A DNA stretch of 64,000 bases, taken from positions 7,274-71,273 of the forward strand of contig DCKB01000013.1 in assembly GCA_002320595.1 (NCBI GenBank), given 5' to 3'. Below are positions 1 to 8,857 of this stretch, piece after piece. The DNA is from Christensenella sp. UBA1685 (lineage in GTDB: Bacteria; Bacillota; Clostridia; Christensenellales; CAG-138). The notes beneath the pieces are model-generated. The model did not search any database. It was not told where the DNA came from and saw only the letters and a program-made list of their open reading frames with translations. The position numbers and the translations under genes are program-made. Numbering within the stretch: the first letter of the stretch is position 1; the number at the start of each line of letters is the position of its first letter.

Positions 1-4
1 CCGC

Positions 5-493
5 GTGCGCAGCGCTGTGAAGGCCGAACGTGCAAGGGTTGGTTCGCAAACCGGGCGCATCGTTATCAAGGCGGACTGGCGGGCCTGGCTCAGCACGCTT
101 CTTCTGTTGCTCGGCGTGCTTGCGCCGGTGGTCACAGGCTCTATCCTTAATCCCGTTCCGCTTGCAATCTTCATCCTGTTCGCGCTCGCCGCTCTGTATT
201 ATTTCTTCCACGGCCTTCTTTGGCGCGTTACTTTAGAGGAAGAAACCTTCACCTGCCGCACCATGACGGGCAAGGAATCCACCTACCGCTACGACGGTGT
301 GCGCCGCATCGTCCCTATGGGAAAAAGCAAGCGGAAGATGGACGGCACCCGCCTTGTGATGCGCGACGATACCGTTGTTTTCATCGACCGCACCCTTTAT
401 GGCCTCGAAACGCTGGAGCGCCGCGTCAGAGATGCGCTCGGTGAAAGCTTTATTGAGGAAGCATCGCTGAATCCCATCAAGCCGCTGCGGTAA
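5..493 (+). CDS. small membrane protein with PH-like domain (5' end uncertain)
   Basis: This encodes about 162 residues. Two hydrophobic segments (about residues 28-48 and 51-72) are followed by a polar, beta-rich region of about 90 residues that resembles bacterial PH domains (DUF304-like). The protein should therefore sit in the membrane with a cytoplasmic PH-like domain. The first in-frame start is a GTG at the very edge of the window, so the true start may lie upstream. It ends 14 bp before the end of the convergent S4-domain gene. No specific function can be assigned. Confidence 0.6.
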   Translation: MRSAVKAERARVGSQTGRIVIKADWRAWLSTLLLLLGVLAPVVTGSILNPVPLAIFILFALAALYYFFHGLLWRVTLEEETFTCRTMTGKESTYRYDGVRRIVPMGKSKRKMDGTRLVMRDDTVVFIDRTLYGLETLERRVRDALGESFIEEASLNPIKPLR

Positions 494-507
494 GGCTTGC
501 ATCGAGC

Positions 508-1212
508 CTAGCGGTAAACCTCCGTCAGGGCGTTATACTTGCCTTTTTTCGTTATGCCAAGCACGCCGCGGTAAACAAACCGCCCATAGCCGCGTACGGA
601 AAGCAGATCGCCTTCGCGCGGCGCAGCCGCGCCGCTTTCACAAAGCCGCCCGTTCAGGAACACGCGCCCTGCGCGGAACAGCGCAAGGCTTTCCCCGCGT
701 GAAAGGTTCCAGACATGGGCGCAAAGCGCGCCTTCCGGCGGCGCCTCCGCGATTGCACAGCGCACATGCGTGCGGCGCACCTCGTTCAGGGTTTCCGTTA
801 AAAAGGGGGCAATGCGTTCCTCACAGAACACATATGCCTCGCATTCGCGCACCACGATATCCCCAAGCGTATCGCGTTCGATGCCAAGGCCCATCAGCGC
901 GCCGAGAAAGTCCCGGTGCGTAAGCGGCTCCGCAAATTTTGCGCTGCGCGGCCGCACGGCGATGCAGGCAATCGGGAATGGCTGTTCATATCCGCAAAGC
1001 CCCTCCGAGCCGAAGCGCACCATTCTGCGCTCGCAGCCATTCATACCGCCGGAAGCCTCCCAGGGCACAGGGGGAAGCATTTTCTCCATTTTGTAGAACA
1101 CGCTCTGCTCCTGAATTCCCAAAAACGGCGTAAATACATACGTCCCGTTTTGATACGCCCGTTCTGCAAGCTCCAAAAAACGCTTTTGTAATTGTTCCGG
1201 CCTTTCCTCCAT
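508..1212 (-). CDS. YlmH-like S4-domain RNA-binding protein
   Basis: This 234-residue protein matches the YlmH/photosystem II S4-domain family: an N-terminal region of about 160 residues that includes FLGALMGLGIERDTLGDI, then a C-terminal S4 RNA-binding domain (RVFLNGRLCES...GDLLSVRGYGRF). Family members bind rRNA or stalled ribosomal complexes and often lie near cell-division genes; that context is absent here. I chose the ATG at 1212 because GGGGAG lies about 6 nt upstream. An earlier in-frame ATG at 1272 would add a lysine/glycine-rich stretch that does not look conserved. Confidence 0.85.
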   Translation of the reverse strand: MEERPEQLQKRFLELAERAYQNGTYVFTPFLGIQEQSVFYKMEKMLPPVPWEASGGMNGCERRMVRFGSEGLCGYEQPFPIACIAVRPRSAKFAEPLTHRDFLGALMGLGIERDTLGDIVVRECEAYVFCEERIAPFLTETLNEVRRTHVRCAIAEAPPEGALCAHVWNLSRGESLALFRAGRVFLNGRLCESGAAAPREGDLLSVRGYGRFVYRGVLGITKKGKYNALTEVYR

Positions 1213-1334
1213 GCGTCTCCCCTTTTCTTTCCCTTTTCCCTTTATTTTAACACATCCGCCTGCCGCTTTCATCCTGGCGCACGTGTCGGGATTATATTGT
1301 ATGCCTTGTCCGCTTTATTGATTTATCGCTCTAC

Positions 1335-1363
1335 TTGACTAAAGTGACAACGTATGCTATACT
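1335..1363 (+). promoter_or_regulatory. sigma70-type promoter of the histidine operon
   Basis: TTGACT at 1335-1340, a 17-bp spacer and TATACT at 1358-1363. Transcription should start near 1370, only about 24 nt before the hisZ start, so there is no room for a T-box or a leader-peptide attenuator. GGAGGG at 1384-1389 is the ribosome binding site. Confidence 0.75.
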
Positions 1364-1393
1364 TGTGCAAACAGTTTGAATTAGGAGGGCAGC

Positions 1394-2497
1394 ATGAACG
1401 CACCGGCCGCGCGCAAACGCAGCGAGCTCGCCATATTGGAGCTGCGCGCACTGTATGAACAATACGGATACCGCGAATTCCGCATGAGCAGGTTTGAGGA
1501 ATATGACTTTTACGCCGAATACCGCAGTTTTTTGCAGGCTGAAAACATCCTCACCTTTCACGACCCGAGCGGCAAGCTCCTTGCGCTTAAGCCGGACATC
1601 ACGCTTTCCATTGTGCGCAGCGTCAAGGAAGGCGCTTCCCTGCCCCAGCGGCTTTGTTACAGCGAAACGGTATACCGCGCTGCCGGCGATGCACGCTCCT
1701 TCCGTGAGATCCCCCAGGTAGGGTTAGAATACATCGGAGAAATCGGCCTTTATGCCATGTGCGAGGTGCTCTCCCTCGCCCTTGACAGCCTTGCTGCACT
1801 TTCGCCCGATTTCATCATGGATGTTTCGCATGTGGGCCTTGCGGGGGGGCTGCTTGCGGAAACCGGCCTCACCGCTTCGGAGCAGGCGAAGCTTTCAGCC
1901 TGCATCCGCGCAAAAAATGCGCACGAGCTTGCAGCATTGTGCGCGGCAAACGGCGTGCATGCAGCGCTTGCGGAAAAGCTAGCGCAGCTTTCCGGGCTTT
2001 ACGGCCCATCCCATGCAATGCTCCCTGCAGTGCGCGCGCTCGATGTAAACGAGGTCACCCACGCCGCAATCGAAGAGCTTTCCGCGCTTTGCAGCGCCCT
2101 TTCCCATGCGGGCTGCGGCAGCGTAAATTTGGATTTTTCGCTTTTGAGTGACTTATCCTATTACAACGGCGTGATCTTCCAAGGTTTTTTGCCTAAGCTT
2201 CCCGCATGCGTGCTTTCCGGCGGGCGCTATGACAGCCTGTTGCAGCGGATGCATAAGCCCGGCGGCGCCATCGGCTTTGCGGTGAACGTGGGGCTTCTCG
2301 ATGCCCTCGGAACGCCGCCCGAAGCGTATGACGCTGATGTGCTCCTGCTTTACGGCACGGACCCAGAGGCTCCGGAGGCGCTCCGCCGCGCGCGGGAACT
2401 TGCCGGCGCGGGCAAGCGCGTTTCCGTGCACAAAGCAGAGGGCGGCGCGGTGCGCGCCAGGGAAACGCTCCGCATCGGAGCGGAAAAAAGCAGATAA
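1394..2497 (+). CDS. hisZ: ATP phosphoribosyltransferase regulatory subunit
   Basis: HisZ, 367 residues, is a histidyl-tRNA-synthetase paralogue without aminoacylation activity. It joins short-form HisG in an octamer and carries the histidine feedback response of the first pathway step. The class II synthetase-like core is visible: FHDPSGKLLALKPDITLSIV, YSETVYR, the dimer region around LEYIGEIG, and SGGRYDSLLQ near residue 275. It is the first gene of the operon, with GGAGGG 4 nt before the ATG, and the next gene encodes the short HisG that requires it. The length is slightly below the usual ~390 because the C-terminus is short. Confidence 0.93.
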   Translation: MNAPAARKRSELAILELRALYEQYGYREFRMSRFEEYDFYAEYRSFLQAENILTFHDPSGKLLALKPDITLSIVRSVKEGASLPQRLCYSETVYRAAGDARSFREIPQVGLEYIGEIGLYAMCEVLSLALDSLAALSPDFIMDVSHVGLAGGLLAETGLTASEQAKLSACIRAKNAHELAALCAANGVHAALAEKLAQLSGLYGPSHAMLPAVRALDVNEVTHAAIEELSALCSALSHAGCGSVNLDFSLLSDLSYYNGVIFQGFLPKLPACVLSGGRYDSLLQRMHKPGGAIGFAVNVGLLDALGTPPEAYDADVLLLYGTDPEAPEALRRARELAGAGKRVSVHKAEGGAVRARETLRIGAEKSR

Positions 2498-2513
2498 CAA
2501 GGGGATAACGGCT

Positions 2514-3149
2514 TTGCAGGATTGGATCAGCGTCGCTCTGCCAAAGGGCAGACTCGGCGAAAAGGCTTACGATTTATTTGAGCGCATCGGCTTCGGCTGC
2601 CCCGCCATCCGCGAGGACAGCCGCAAACTGATCTTTGAAAACGCGGAAGCGCGCGTGCGCTATTTCTGGGCGAAGCCCTCGGACGTTGCGATTTACGTGG
2701 AACGCGGCGCTGCGGATGTGGGCATTGCGGGCAAGGATATCCTGTTGGAATATGCGCCCGAAGTGTACGAGCTTTCCGACCTTCGCATGGGCAAATGCCG
2801 CATGATGGTGGCAGGCTGCCCGGGCGCACTCCGGGAGGCAGGGCGCGCCCTCCGCGTCGCTACCAAGTTCCCGCACATTGCAAGCGCGTACTTCGCTGCC
2901 CAAAGCCGTGATATCGACATCATTCAGCTCAACGGCTCCATCGAAATCGCGCCGCTGCTCGGCCTTTCGGATGTGATCGTGGACATCGTGGAAACGGGGA
3001 CAACGCTTCGGGAAAACGGCCTTGTTCCTCTGGAGGAAGTCGTTCCCATCAGCGCCCGCTTTGTCGCCAACAAGGTAAGCTATAAGTTTAAAAATGCGCG
3101 TGTGCGCGAAATGCAGGAGCGTCTTGGCGCGCTCACCGCGCTGAAATGA
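2514..3149 (+). CDS. hisG: ATP phosphoribosyltransferase, short form
   Basis: HisG, 211 residues, condenses ATP with PRPP, the committed step of histidine synthesis. It starts with the conserved SVALPKGRLGEKAYDLF and ends after the catalytic core, without the C-terminal ACT-like regulatory domain of long HisG, which fits its pairing with HisZ. The PRPP loop DVIVDIVETGTTLREN is present near residue 155. I chose the TTG at 2514 because AAGGGG lies about 9 nt upstream and the family begins here. A longer reading from an ATG inside hisZ would add about 70 unrelated residues. Confidence 0.93.
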   Translation: MQDWISVALPKGRLGEKAYDLFERIGFGCPAIREDSRKLIFENAEARVRYFWAKPSDVAIYVERGAADVGIAGKDILLEYAPEVYELSDLRMGKCRMMVAGCPGALREAGRALRVATKFPHIASAYFAAQSRDIDIIQLNGSIEIAPLLGLSDVIVDIVETGTTLRENGLVPLEEVVPISARFVANKVSYKFKNARVREMQERLGALTALK

Positions 3150-3159
3150 GGGGTTTCAC

Positions 3160-4443
3160 ATGATACGGATTCTTGATTCCAACAAGCTGGGCGCGGAAGC
3201 CGTGCTTGCACGCCGGGAGGATGCGCCGGATGTGTCCGCGCAGGTTGCGGACATCCTTGCCGCCGTGCGCCGGGAGGGCGACCCGGCCGTGCAGCGCTAT
3301 TGCGCCGCGTTTGACGGCATGCCGGAAGGCACGGCGCTCGAGGTGCCCATGGAGGAACTTTTCGCCGCATGCGATGCAGTGGAGCCGGAGTTCCTTGAAA
3401 TTTTGCAGGAAGCCGCCGAAAACATCCGTGCGTTCCATAAGCGCCAGGTGCGGGAAGGGTTTGTGGTGAGCGAACAAAACGGCGTGGTGCTCGGGCAAAA
3501 GGTGACGCCGCTTGCGCGCGTGGGCCTTTACGTGCCGGGCGGCACGGCAAGTTATCCTTCCACCGTGCTGATGGACTGCATCCCGGCAAAGCTTGCAGGC
3601 GTGCGGGAGGTCATCATGGCAACGCCCGCAAAAGGCGGCAAAATTGCGCCGGAGCTCCTTGCGGCGGCAGCCGTTGCCGGCGTGGACCGCGTGTTCCGCA
3701 TCGGCGGTGCGCAGGCCGTCGCCGCGCTTGCATACGGCACAAAGCACGTTCCCCGGGTGGATAAAATCGTCGGCCCCGGCAACGTCTATGTTGCGGAAGC
3801 CAAGCGGCAGGTGTTCGGGCTTGTGGATATCGATATGATTGCAGGGCCGTCCGAGATCCTCATTCTTGCGGATGGCACCTGCAACGCCCGCTTTGTGGCG
3901 GCGGATTTGCTTTCTCAGGCGGAGCACGACGCAAATGCTTCCGCCGTGCTTGTAACGACGAGCGAAAGGCTTGCAAAAGCCGTACAGGCGGAGCTTGAAC
4001 GCCAGCTTGCGCAGCTGCCCCGCGCAGAGATCGCCCGGGCTTCCATCGAAGCCAACGGAAAGATCATCCTTGTGCCCACGCTCGCCGACGGCATTTCTAT
4101 CGCAAACGAAATCGCCCCGGAGCATCTGGAGCTTTGCGTGGATGAGCCGTTCGCCTATCTCGGGCAGATTCAAAATGCCAGTTCCATATTCCTCGGGAAA
4201 TATTGTCCGGAGGCGCTCGGCGATTATTTCGCAGGGCCCAACCACACGCTGCCCACCAGCGGCACGGCCCGGTTTTCAAGCCCCCTTTCGGTGGATGACT
4301 TTGTGAAGAAATCCCAGTTTTCCTATTATACGCTGGAAGCGCTTGCCCGCGTTTGCGAACGGGTAGCCTGCTTCGCGCGGAAGGAAGGGCTGGATGCGCA
4401 CGCCAAAAGCGCTTTGATCCGATCGGAGGAGGGCGCAGAATGA
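3160..4443 (+). CDS. hisD: histidinol dehydrogenase
   Basis: HisD, 427 residues, oxidises L-histidinol to histidine in two NAD-dependent steps with a bound zinc. The hallmarks are all present: TPLARVGLYVPGG, the NAD-binding KIVGPGNVYVAEAKRQVFG, DMIAGPSEILILAD, and the Gln/His zinc-ligand region LLSQAEHDANA, followed by NEIAPEHLEL and GPNHTLPTSGTARF. The length is normal for the family. An RBS (GAGGGG) precedes the ATG, and the stop overlaps the next start as ATGA, indicating translational coupling with hisC. Confidence 0.96.
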   Translation: MIRILDSNKLGAEAVLARREDAPDVSAQVADILAAVRREGDPAVQRYCAAFDGMPEGTALEVPMEELFAACDAVEPEFLEILQEAAENIRAFHKRQVREGFVVSEQNGVVLGQKVTPLARVGLYVPGGTASYPSTVLMDCIPAKLAGVREVIMATPAKGGKIAPELLAAAAVAGVDRVFRIGGAQAVAALAYGTKHVPRVDKIVGPGNVYVAEAKRQVFGLVDIDMIAGPSEILILADGTCNARFVAADLLSQAEHDANASAVLVTTSERLAKAVQAELERQLAQLPRAEIARASIEANGKIILVPTLADGISIANEIAPEHLELCVDEPFAYLGQIQNASSIFLGKYCPEALGDYFAGPNHTLPTSGTARFSSPLSVDDFVKKSQFSYYTLEALARVCERVACFARKEGLDAHAKSALIRSEEGAE

Positions 4444-5525
4444 GCCGTTTTTTCAGCAGCCGCTTCGCTTCTCTTGCGCCCTATGTCCCCGGAGAGCAGC
4501 CGCAGGATCAGCAATATGTGAAGCTCAACACCAATGAATCGCCCTATCCCCCCTCCCCGCGCACACGCGCCGCCGTTTCGGATGCGGAGCTTGCGCGGCT
4601 GAACCTTTATCCTGACCCGACGGGCACGCGCCTGCGTGAAGCGATAGCCGCGCGTTACGGCGTGAAGCCCGCAAACGTTCTTCTTGCCAACGGCTCGGAT
4701 GAAATCCTCTCCTTCGCCTTTATGGCCTTTTGCGACGCGGAAACGCCCGTTGCATTTCCAGACATCAGCTACGGGTTTTATCCCGTTTATGCGGCGCTTT
4801 ATGGGCTTGCGGCCGAGGAGATCCCGCTCAGAGCGGATTTTTCCATGGATGTGGACGCATTCTGTGCTTCGCGCGGCATGCGCGTGCTTGCAAACCCGAA
4901 TGCGCCGACGGGCATGGCCCTGCCGCTTTCTGAAATCGAACGCATCCTTTCGAGCGATCCGGACCGCGTGGTGCTTGTGGATGAAGCCTATGTGGATTTC
5001 GGCGCGCAAACGGCGCTTCCCCTGCTTGCAAAGTATGAAAATCTCCTCGTCGTACGCACATACTCCAAATCCCGCTCCATGGCGGGCGCGCGCCTCGGCT
5101 TCGCGCTTGGGAGCGAAGCGCTTATCCGCGACCTTGAGACGATCCGCTTTTCCACAAACCCTTACAACCTGAACCGGCTCACCCTGCTTCTGGGCGAAGC
5201 CGCCGTTGCGGACGATGCGTATTACATGGAAAACTGCAAAAAGATCGCCGCAACGCGGGAACGTGCCGCCGCGCGCCTCAAGGAACTCGGCTTCACGCTC
5301 ACTCCTTCTCAGGCGAACTTCCTGTTTGCAAGCCATCCGGCGGTTTCCGGTGAAACGCTTTACAGTGCCCTGAAGGCGCAAGGCGTACTTGTGCGGCACT
5401 TCAAAAAGCCGCGTATTTCGGAGTATGTGCGCATCACCATCGGCACACCGGAACAGATGGAAGTGCTTTTTGCCGCCATTGAGGACATCCTGAAAGGAGA
5501 CGCAGCATGCGCACCGCAACGATAA
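4440..5525 (+). CDS. hisC: histidinol-phosphate aminotransferase
   Basis: HisC, 361 residues, is a PLP-dependent fold-type I aminotransferase that converts imidazole-acetol phosphate to histidinol phosphate with glutamate. Visible signatures are VKLNTNESPYPPSP, the PLP phosphate-binding ANGSDEIL, NPNAPTGMALP, VDEAYVDFG and the Schiff-base lysine in TYSKSRSMAGARLGFALG. The start overlaps the hisD stop (ATGA), and the end overlaps the hisB start by 19 nt. Both overlaps support the chosen start and a single operon. Confidence 0.95.
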   Translation: MSRFFSSRFASLAPYVPGEQPQDQQYVKLNTNESPYPPSPRTRAAVSDAELARLNLYPDPTGTRLREAIAARYGVKPANVLLANGSDEILSFAFMAFCDAETPVAFPDISYGFYPVYAALYGLAAEEIPLRADFSMDVDAFCASRGMRVLANPNAPTGMALPLSEIERILSSDPDRVVLVDEAYVDFGAQTALPLLAKYENLLVVRTYSKSRSMAGARLGFALGSEALIRDLETIRFSTNPYNLNRLTLLLGEAAVADDAYYMENCKKIAATRERAAARLKELGFTLTPSQANFLFASHPAVSGETLYSALKAQGVLVRHFKKPRISEYVRITIGTPEQMEVLFAAIEDILKGDAACAPQR

Positions 5526-6094
5526 ACCGCACCACAAAAGAAACGGACATCCGCCTTTCGCTTGCGCTTGAAGGCGCGGGAAAAGCCGAGATCAATACCG
5601 GCTGCGGGTTTCTGAACCACATGCTGACGCTTTTTGCCGCACACGGCCGCTTTGACCTTTCCGTTTCCTGTAAGGGCGATACGGAGGTGGACGATCACCA
5701 CACCGTAGAGGATGTCGGCATCGCACTCGGGGAGGCTTTTGCGGAAGCGCTTGGCGGCAAGCGCGGCATCTGCCGCTACGGGAGCTGTATTTTGCCGATG
5801 GATGAAGCGCTCATCCTCGCCGCCGCCGATTTTTCCGGCCGGAGCCTGCTCTGCTGTGACCTTTCCCTTCGGAGCGAAAAGGTTGGCACGTTTGACACGG
5901 AGCTTGTGAAGGAATTTCTGCTTGCTTTCACCCGAAAAGCGGAGCTTACGCTGCACATAAAGCAGCTTGCGGGAGAAAATTCGCACCACATCATCGAAGG
6001 CTGCTTCAAGGCGCTTGCGCGCGCGCTCCGCGCCGCCGTAAGGCTCGACCCGGAGCGGCCCGATGAAATCCCTTCCACAAAGGGGGTGCTCTGA
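5507..6094 (+). CDS. hisB: imidazoleglycerol-phosphate dehydratase
   Basis: HisB, 195 residues, is the monofunctional bacterial type without a phosphatase domain. It dehydrates imidazoleglycerol phosphate at a di-manganese site. The metal-binding motifs are clear: GFLNHMLTLFAAHGRF, DDHHTVEDVGI, and the duplicated second half with ENSHHIIEGCFKALARAL. AAAGGAG precedes the ATG, which lies inside the end of hisC. The phosphatase activity of the pathway is supplied separately by hisK at the end of the operon. Confidence 0.96.
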   Translation: MRTATINRTTKETDIRLSLALEGAGKAEINTGCGFLNHMLTLFAAHGRFDLSVSCKGDTEVDDHHTVEDVGIALGEAFAEALGGKRGICRYGSCILPMDEALILAAADFSGRSLLCCDLSLRSEKVGTFDTELVKEFLLAFTRKAELTLHIKQLAGENSHHIIEGCFKALARALRAAVRLDPERPDEIPSTKGVL

Positions 6095-6711
6095 TGCTTG
6101 CAATCGTCGATTACGGCGTTGGCAACCTGTTCTCGCTCAAAAGCTCCCTTGCGCGCATCGGCGCTTCCGCCTGCGTCACCGGCGATGCGGACGCGCTGCG
6201 CCGGGCGGACCGCATCATTCTGCCGGGCGTGGGCGCGTTTGGCGATGCGGCAAAAAAGCTGCGGGAAAGCGGCCTTGCTTCGGTTGTAACGAAAGAAGCG
6301 CGGCAGGGCAAGCCGCTTTTGGGCATTTGCCTCGGGATGCAGCTTCTGTTTGAAAAAAGCTATGAATACGGCGAGCATGCCGGGCTTGGGCTTTTGCCCG
6401 GCAGCGTACGCCCCATTGCGCCCGTGATCGGCCCGGGACGCAAGGTGCCGCACATCGGTTGGAATGCGCTTTCCTTCCCGGAGAACAAGCCGAAATCACC
6501 GTTGTTTGCACAGGTGGATGCCGGCGAATGCGTATATTTCGTTCATTCTTTCGCAGCGATGGAATGCGATGCCGTCGTTTCCGCCACAGCCGAATACGGC
6601 GTATCGCTCACCGCTGCGGCCGAGCTTGAAACCGTGATGGGCGCGCAGTTTCATCCCGAAAAAAGCGGGGATGTGGGGCTTCGCATCCTCCACGCGTTCT
6701 GCGCGCTGTAG
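6094..6711 (+). CDS. hisH: imidazole glycerol phosphate synthase, glutamine amidotransferase subunit
   Basis: HisH, 205 residues, is a class I glutaminase that feeds ammonia to HisF. The N-terminus MLAIVDYGVGNLFSLKSSL, the oxyanion/nucleophile motif LGICLGMQLLFEKS (catalytic Cys about residue 79) and the His-Glu dyad QFHPEKSG near the C-terminus are all present. The start overlaps the hisB stop by one base (TGATG). HisF lies two genes downstream, and the two proteins form the heterodimeric synthase that makes IGP and AICAR. Confidence 0.95.
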   Translation: MLAIVDYGVGNLFSLKSSLARIGASACVTGDADALRRADRIILPGVGAFGDAAKKLRESGLASVVTKEARQGKPLLGICLGMQLLFEKSYEYGEHAGLGLLPGSVRPIAPVIGPGRKVPHIGWNALSFPENKPKSPLFAQVDAGECVYFVHSFAAMECDAVVSATAEYGVSLTAAAELETVMGAQFHPEKSGDVGLRILHAFCAL

Positions 6712-6723
6712 GGAGGGCAGAGC

Positions 6724-7449
6724 ATGCACATCTTCCCGGCAATCGATTTGTTTGAAGGCAAAGCCGTGCGCCTTGTGCGCGGCGATTATGCCCGAATGAC
6801 CGTTTACAGCGAGAATCCGCCCGCTTTGGCCGAAGCGTTTGAGCGCGCGGGCGCGGAGCACCTGCATCTTGTGGATCTTGAAGGCGCAAAAAGCGGAGAT
6901 ACGCCGAATTTTAACACAGTAAGCAGCATCCTTGCCGCAACAAAGCTCAAAGCCGAACTCGGCGGCGGCGTGCGCAGCGAAGAAGCGATCGAGCGCTATC
7001 TTGACGTGGGCGTTTGGCGCGTGATCCTCGGCACGGCGGCGCTGTGCGACCCTGCTTTCCTTGAACGCGCGGTGCGGCGCTTCGGCGCGCGCGTGGCCGT
7101 GGGCGTAGACGTACGGGATGGTTTTGTCGCCACACACGGCTGGCTTGAAACCTCCTCCGTCCGCTGTGAAGAATTTCTCGCCCGGCTTGCCGGCCTCGGC
7201 GTGCAGGGCGTCATCTGCACGGATATTTCCAAGGACGGTCTGCTTGCCGGCACAAACCTTGCGCTTTATGACCGCCTTGCCTCCCGTTTCCCGCAGCTTG
7301 CGCTCGTCGCCTCCGGTGGGGTAACCACCCTTTCGGATGTGCGCGCGCTCACGGGGCTTGGGCTGTACGGCGCCATTCTCGGAAAAGCGCTGTACGAAAA
7401 GAAAATTGACCTCGCCGCAGCCGTCGCGGCAGCAAAGGAGCGCGCATGA
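6724..7449 (+). CDS. hisA: ProFAR isomerase
   Basis: HisA, 241 residues, is a TIM-barrel isomerase that opens the ribose of ProFAR to PRFAR. The first strand carries the catalytic Asp (FPAIDLFEGKAVRLVRGDY), and the half-barrel repeat shows LGGGVRSEEAIERYLDVGV, TDISKDGLLAGTN with the second catalytic Asp, and ASGGVTTLSDV near the phosphate site. GGAGGG sits 5 nt before the ATG. The stop overlaps the hisF start in an ATGA arrangement. Confidence 0.95.
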   Translation: MHIFPAIDLFEGKAVRLVRGDYARMTVYSENPPALAEAFERAGAEHLHLVDLEGAKSGDTPNFNTVSSILAATKLKAELGGGVRSEEAIERYLDVGVWRVILGTAALCDPAFLERAVRRFGARVAVGVDVRDGFVATHGWLETSSVRCEEFLARLAGLGVQGVICTDISKDGLLAGTNLALYDRLASRFPQLALVASGGVTTLSDVRALTGLGLYGAILGKALYEKKIDLAAAVAAAKERA

Positions 7450-8222
7450 TCACAAAACGCATCATCCCCTGTTTGGACGTGAAGGACGGGCGGGTCGTGA
7501 AAGGCGTGAATTTTCTCGGCCTTGCCGACGTTTCCTCCCCCGTGAAGCTCGCTTCGTATTACAGCGCCTGCGGCGCGGACGAGCTTGTGTTTTACGACAT
7601 TACGGCCTCCGCCGAAGGGCGGCAGCTTTTCACCGAAATTCTCGCCGAAGTCGCCTCCACGGTGTTCATCCCGCTCACGGTCGGCGGCGGGATCAACAGC
7701 GTTTCGGATTTTGACCGCGTGCTCGAATGCGGTGCGGATAAGGTGAGCGTCAACTCCGGCGCACTGCGCAACCCTTCGCTCATCCGCGATGCAGCAAGAA
7801 AATACGGCGACCAGTGCGTCGTCCTTTCCGTCGATGCAAAGCGCGTGGGCGGCAGCTTCCGCGTGTTCGCAAAAGGTGGGCGGGAGGATACCGGCCTCGG
7901 CCTTATCGAATGGGTAAAGCGCGGCGTTTCTTTGGGCGCGGGAGAGATCGTGCTCAACAGCATTGACACCGACGGCGTAAAGCAGGGGTTTGACCTTGAA
8001 ATGCTCTGCGCTGTGTGCGAAGCCGTGTCCGTCCCCGTGATCGCCTCCGGCGGCGCAGGCAGCGCGGCGCACTTTATCGAACTGTTTCAAACGCTTCCCA
8101 AAGTGGACGCGGGGCTTGCCGCTTCCATTTTCCACTTTGGCGATGTGAAAATACCGGATTTAAAGCGTGCGCTTGCCGAAGCGGGCGTCCCCATGCGAAT
8201 GATAAAGGAGCAAGCATGCTGA
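7446..8222 (+). CDS. hisF: imidazole glycerol phosphate synthase, cyclase subunit
   Basis: HisF, 258 residues, is the TIM-barrel cyclase partner of HisH. The diagnostic N-terminus IIPCLDVKDGRVVKGVNF carries the first catalytic Asp, followed by VGGGINSVSDFDRVLECGAD, ILNSIDTDG-type LNSIDTDGVKQGFD with the second Asp, and VIASGGAGS. The length matches the family. It overlaps hisA by 4 nt and the hisIE start by 7 nt, so it sits in an unbroken translational chain. Confidence 0.96.
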   Translation: MITKRIIPCLDVKDGRVVKGVNFLGLADVSSPVKLASYYSACGADELVFYDITASAEGRQLFTEILAEVASTVFIPLTVGGGINSVSDFDRVLECGADKVSVNSGALRNPSLIRDAARKYGDQCVVLSVDAKRVGGSFRVFAKGGREDTGLGLIEWVKRGVSLGAGEIVLNSIDTDGVKQGFDLEMLCAVCEAVSVPVIASGGAGSAAHFIELFQTLPKVDAGLAASIFHFGDVKIPDLKRALAEAGVPMRMIKEQAC

Positions 8223-8857
8223 ACACCAACGAACTGAAATTCGACGCAAACGGCCTCATCCCCGCCATTGTGGTGGATGCACAGAGCCGCAAAGTGCTGA
8301 CCCTTGCTTATATGAACCGCGAAAGCCTTGCCATCAGCCTTGCACAAGGCAGGACCTGCTTCTGGTCCCGCTCCCGCAAGGAGCTTTGGCGCAAGGGCGA
8401 AACCTCCGGCAACGTGCAGCATATCGTGAACATTAAGGCGGATTGTGACCGAGATGCGCTCGTGGTCTACGTGGAAAAGGACGGCCCCGCCTGCCACCTC
8501 GGCACGGATTCCTGCTTTAACGACGATATATTCGGGAACGAACCGTTTTCCGTGCAGGCGCTGTACTCGCTTCTTGAAGGCCGCAAGGCGGAAAAAAAGG
8601 AAGGTTCCTACACCACCTATCTTTTTGAAAAAGGCATTGACAAAATTCTGAAGAAGGTTGGCGAGGAATCCACTGAGGTCATCATTGCCGGCAAGGCGGA
8701 CGACCGAAAGGAGACCGTGTATGAGATTGCAGACCTTGCGTATCACGTGATGGTGCTGATGGTGCAGATGGGAATTTCCGTGGAAGATGTGCTCGCTGAA
8801 CTTGCCTCCCGCCATGTGATCGACAAAAAGGTAAAACAGGAGAAGATGACGGAATGA
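8216..8857 (+). CDS. hisIE: bifunctional PR-AMP cyclohydrolase / PR-ATP pyrophosphatase
   Basis: This is a fusion of 213 residues. The N-terminal HisI part (about residues 1-110) shows VLTLAYMNRESL, FWSRSRKELWRKGETSGN and the metal-binding Cys pattern DCDRDA...ACHLGTDSCF. The C-terminal HisE part (about 115-213) shows LKKVGEESTEVIIAGK and the helical EIADLAYHVMVLM. Together they carry out the second and third pathway steps, in reverse order of the domains. The start at 8216 has AAGGAG about 6 nt upstream and overlaps the hisF stop. The end overlaps hisK by 4 nt. Confidence 0.95.
   Translation: MLNTNELKFDANGLIPAIVVDAQSRKVLTLAYMNRESLAISLAQGRTCFWSRSRKELWRKGETSGNVQHIVNIKADCDRDALVVYVEKDGPACHLGTDSCFNDDIFGNEPFSVQALYSLLEGRKAEKKEGSYTTYLFEKGIDKILKKVGEESTEVIIAGKADDRKETVYEIADLAYHVMVLMVQMGISVEDVLAELASRHVIDKKVKQEKMTE

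Noticed and set aside
1273..1393. T-box or leader-peptide attenuator before the histidine operon
   Set aside because: The promoter at 1335-1363 leaves only about 24 nt of leader, and no T-box motif or run of His codons is visible.
2301..2513. Long N-terminal extension of hisG
   Set aside because: The extension is the out-of-frame shadow of hisZ. The conserved protein and RBS fit the TTG at 2514.
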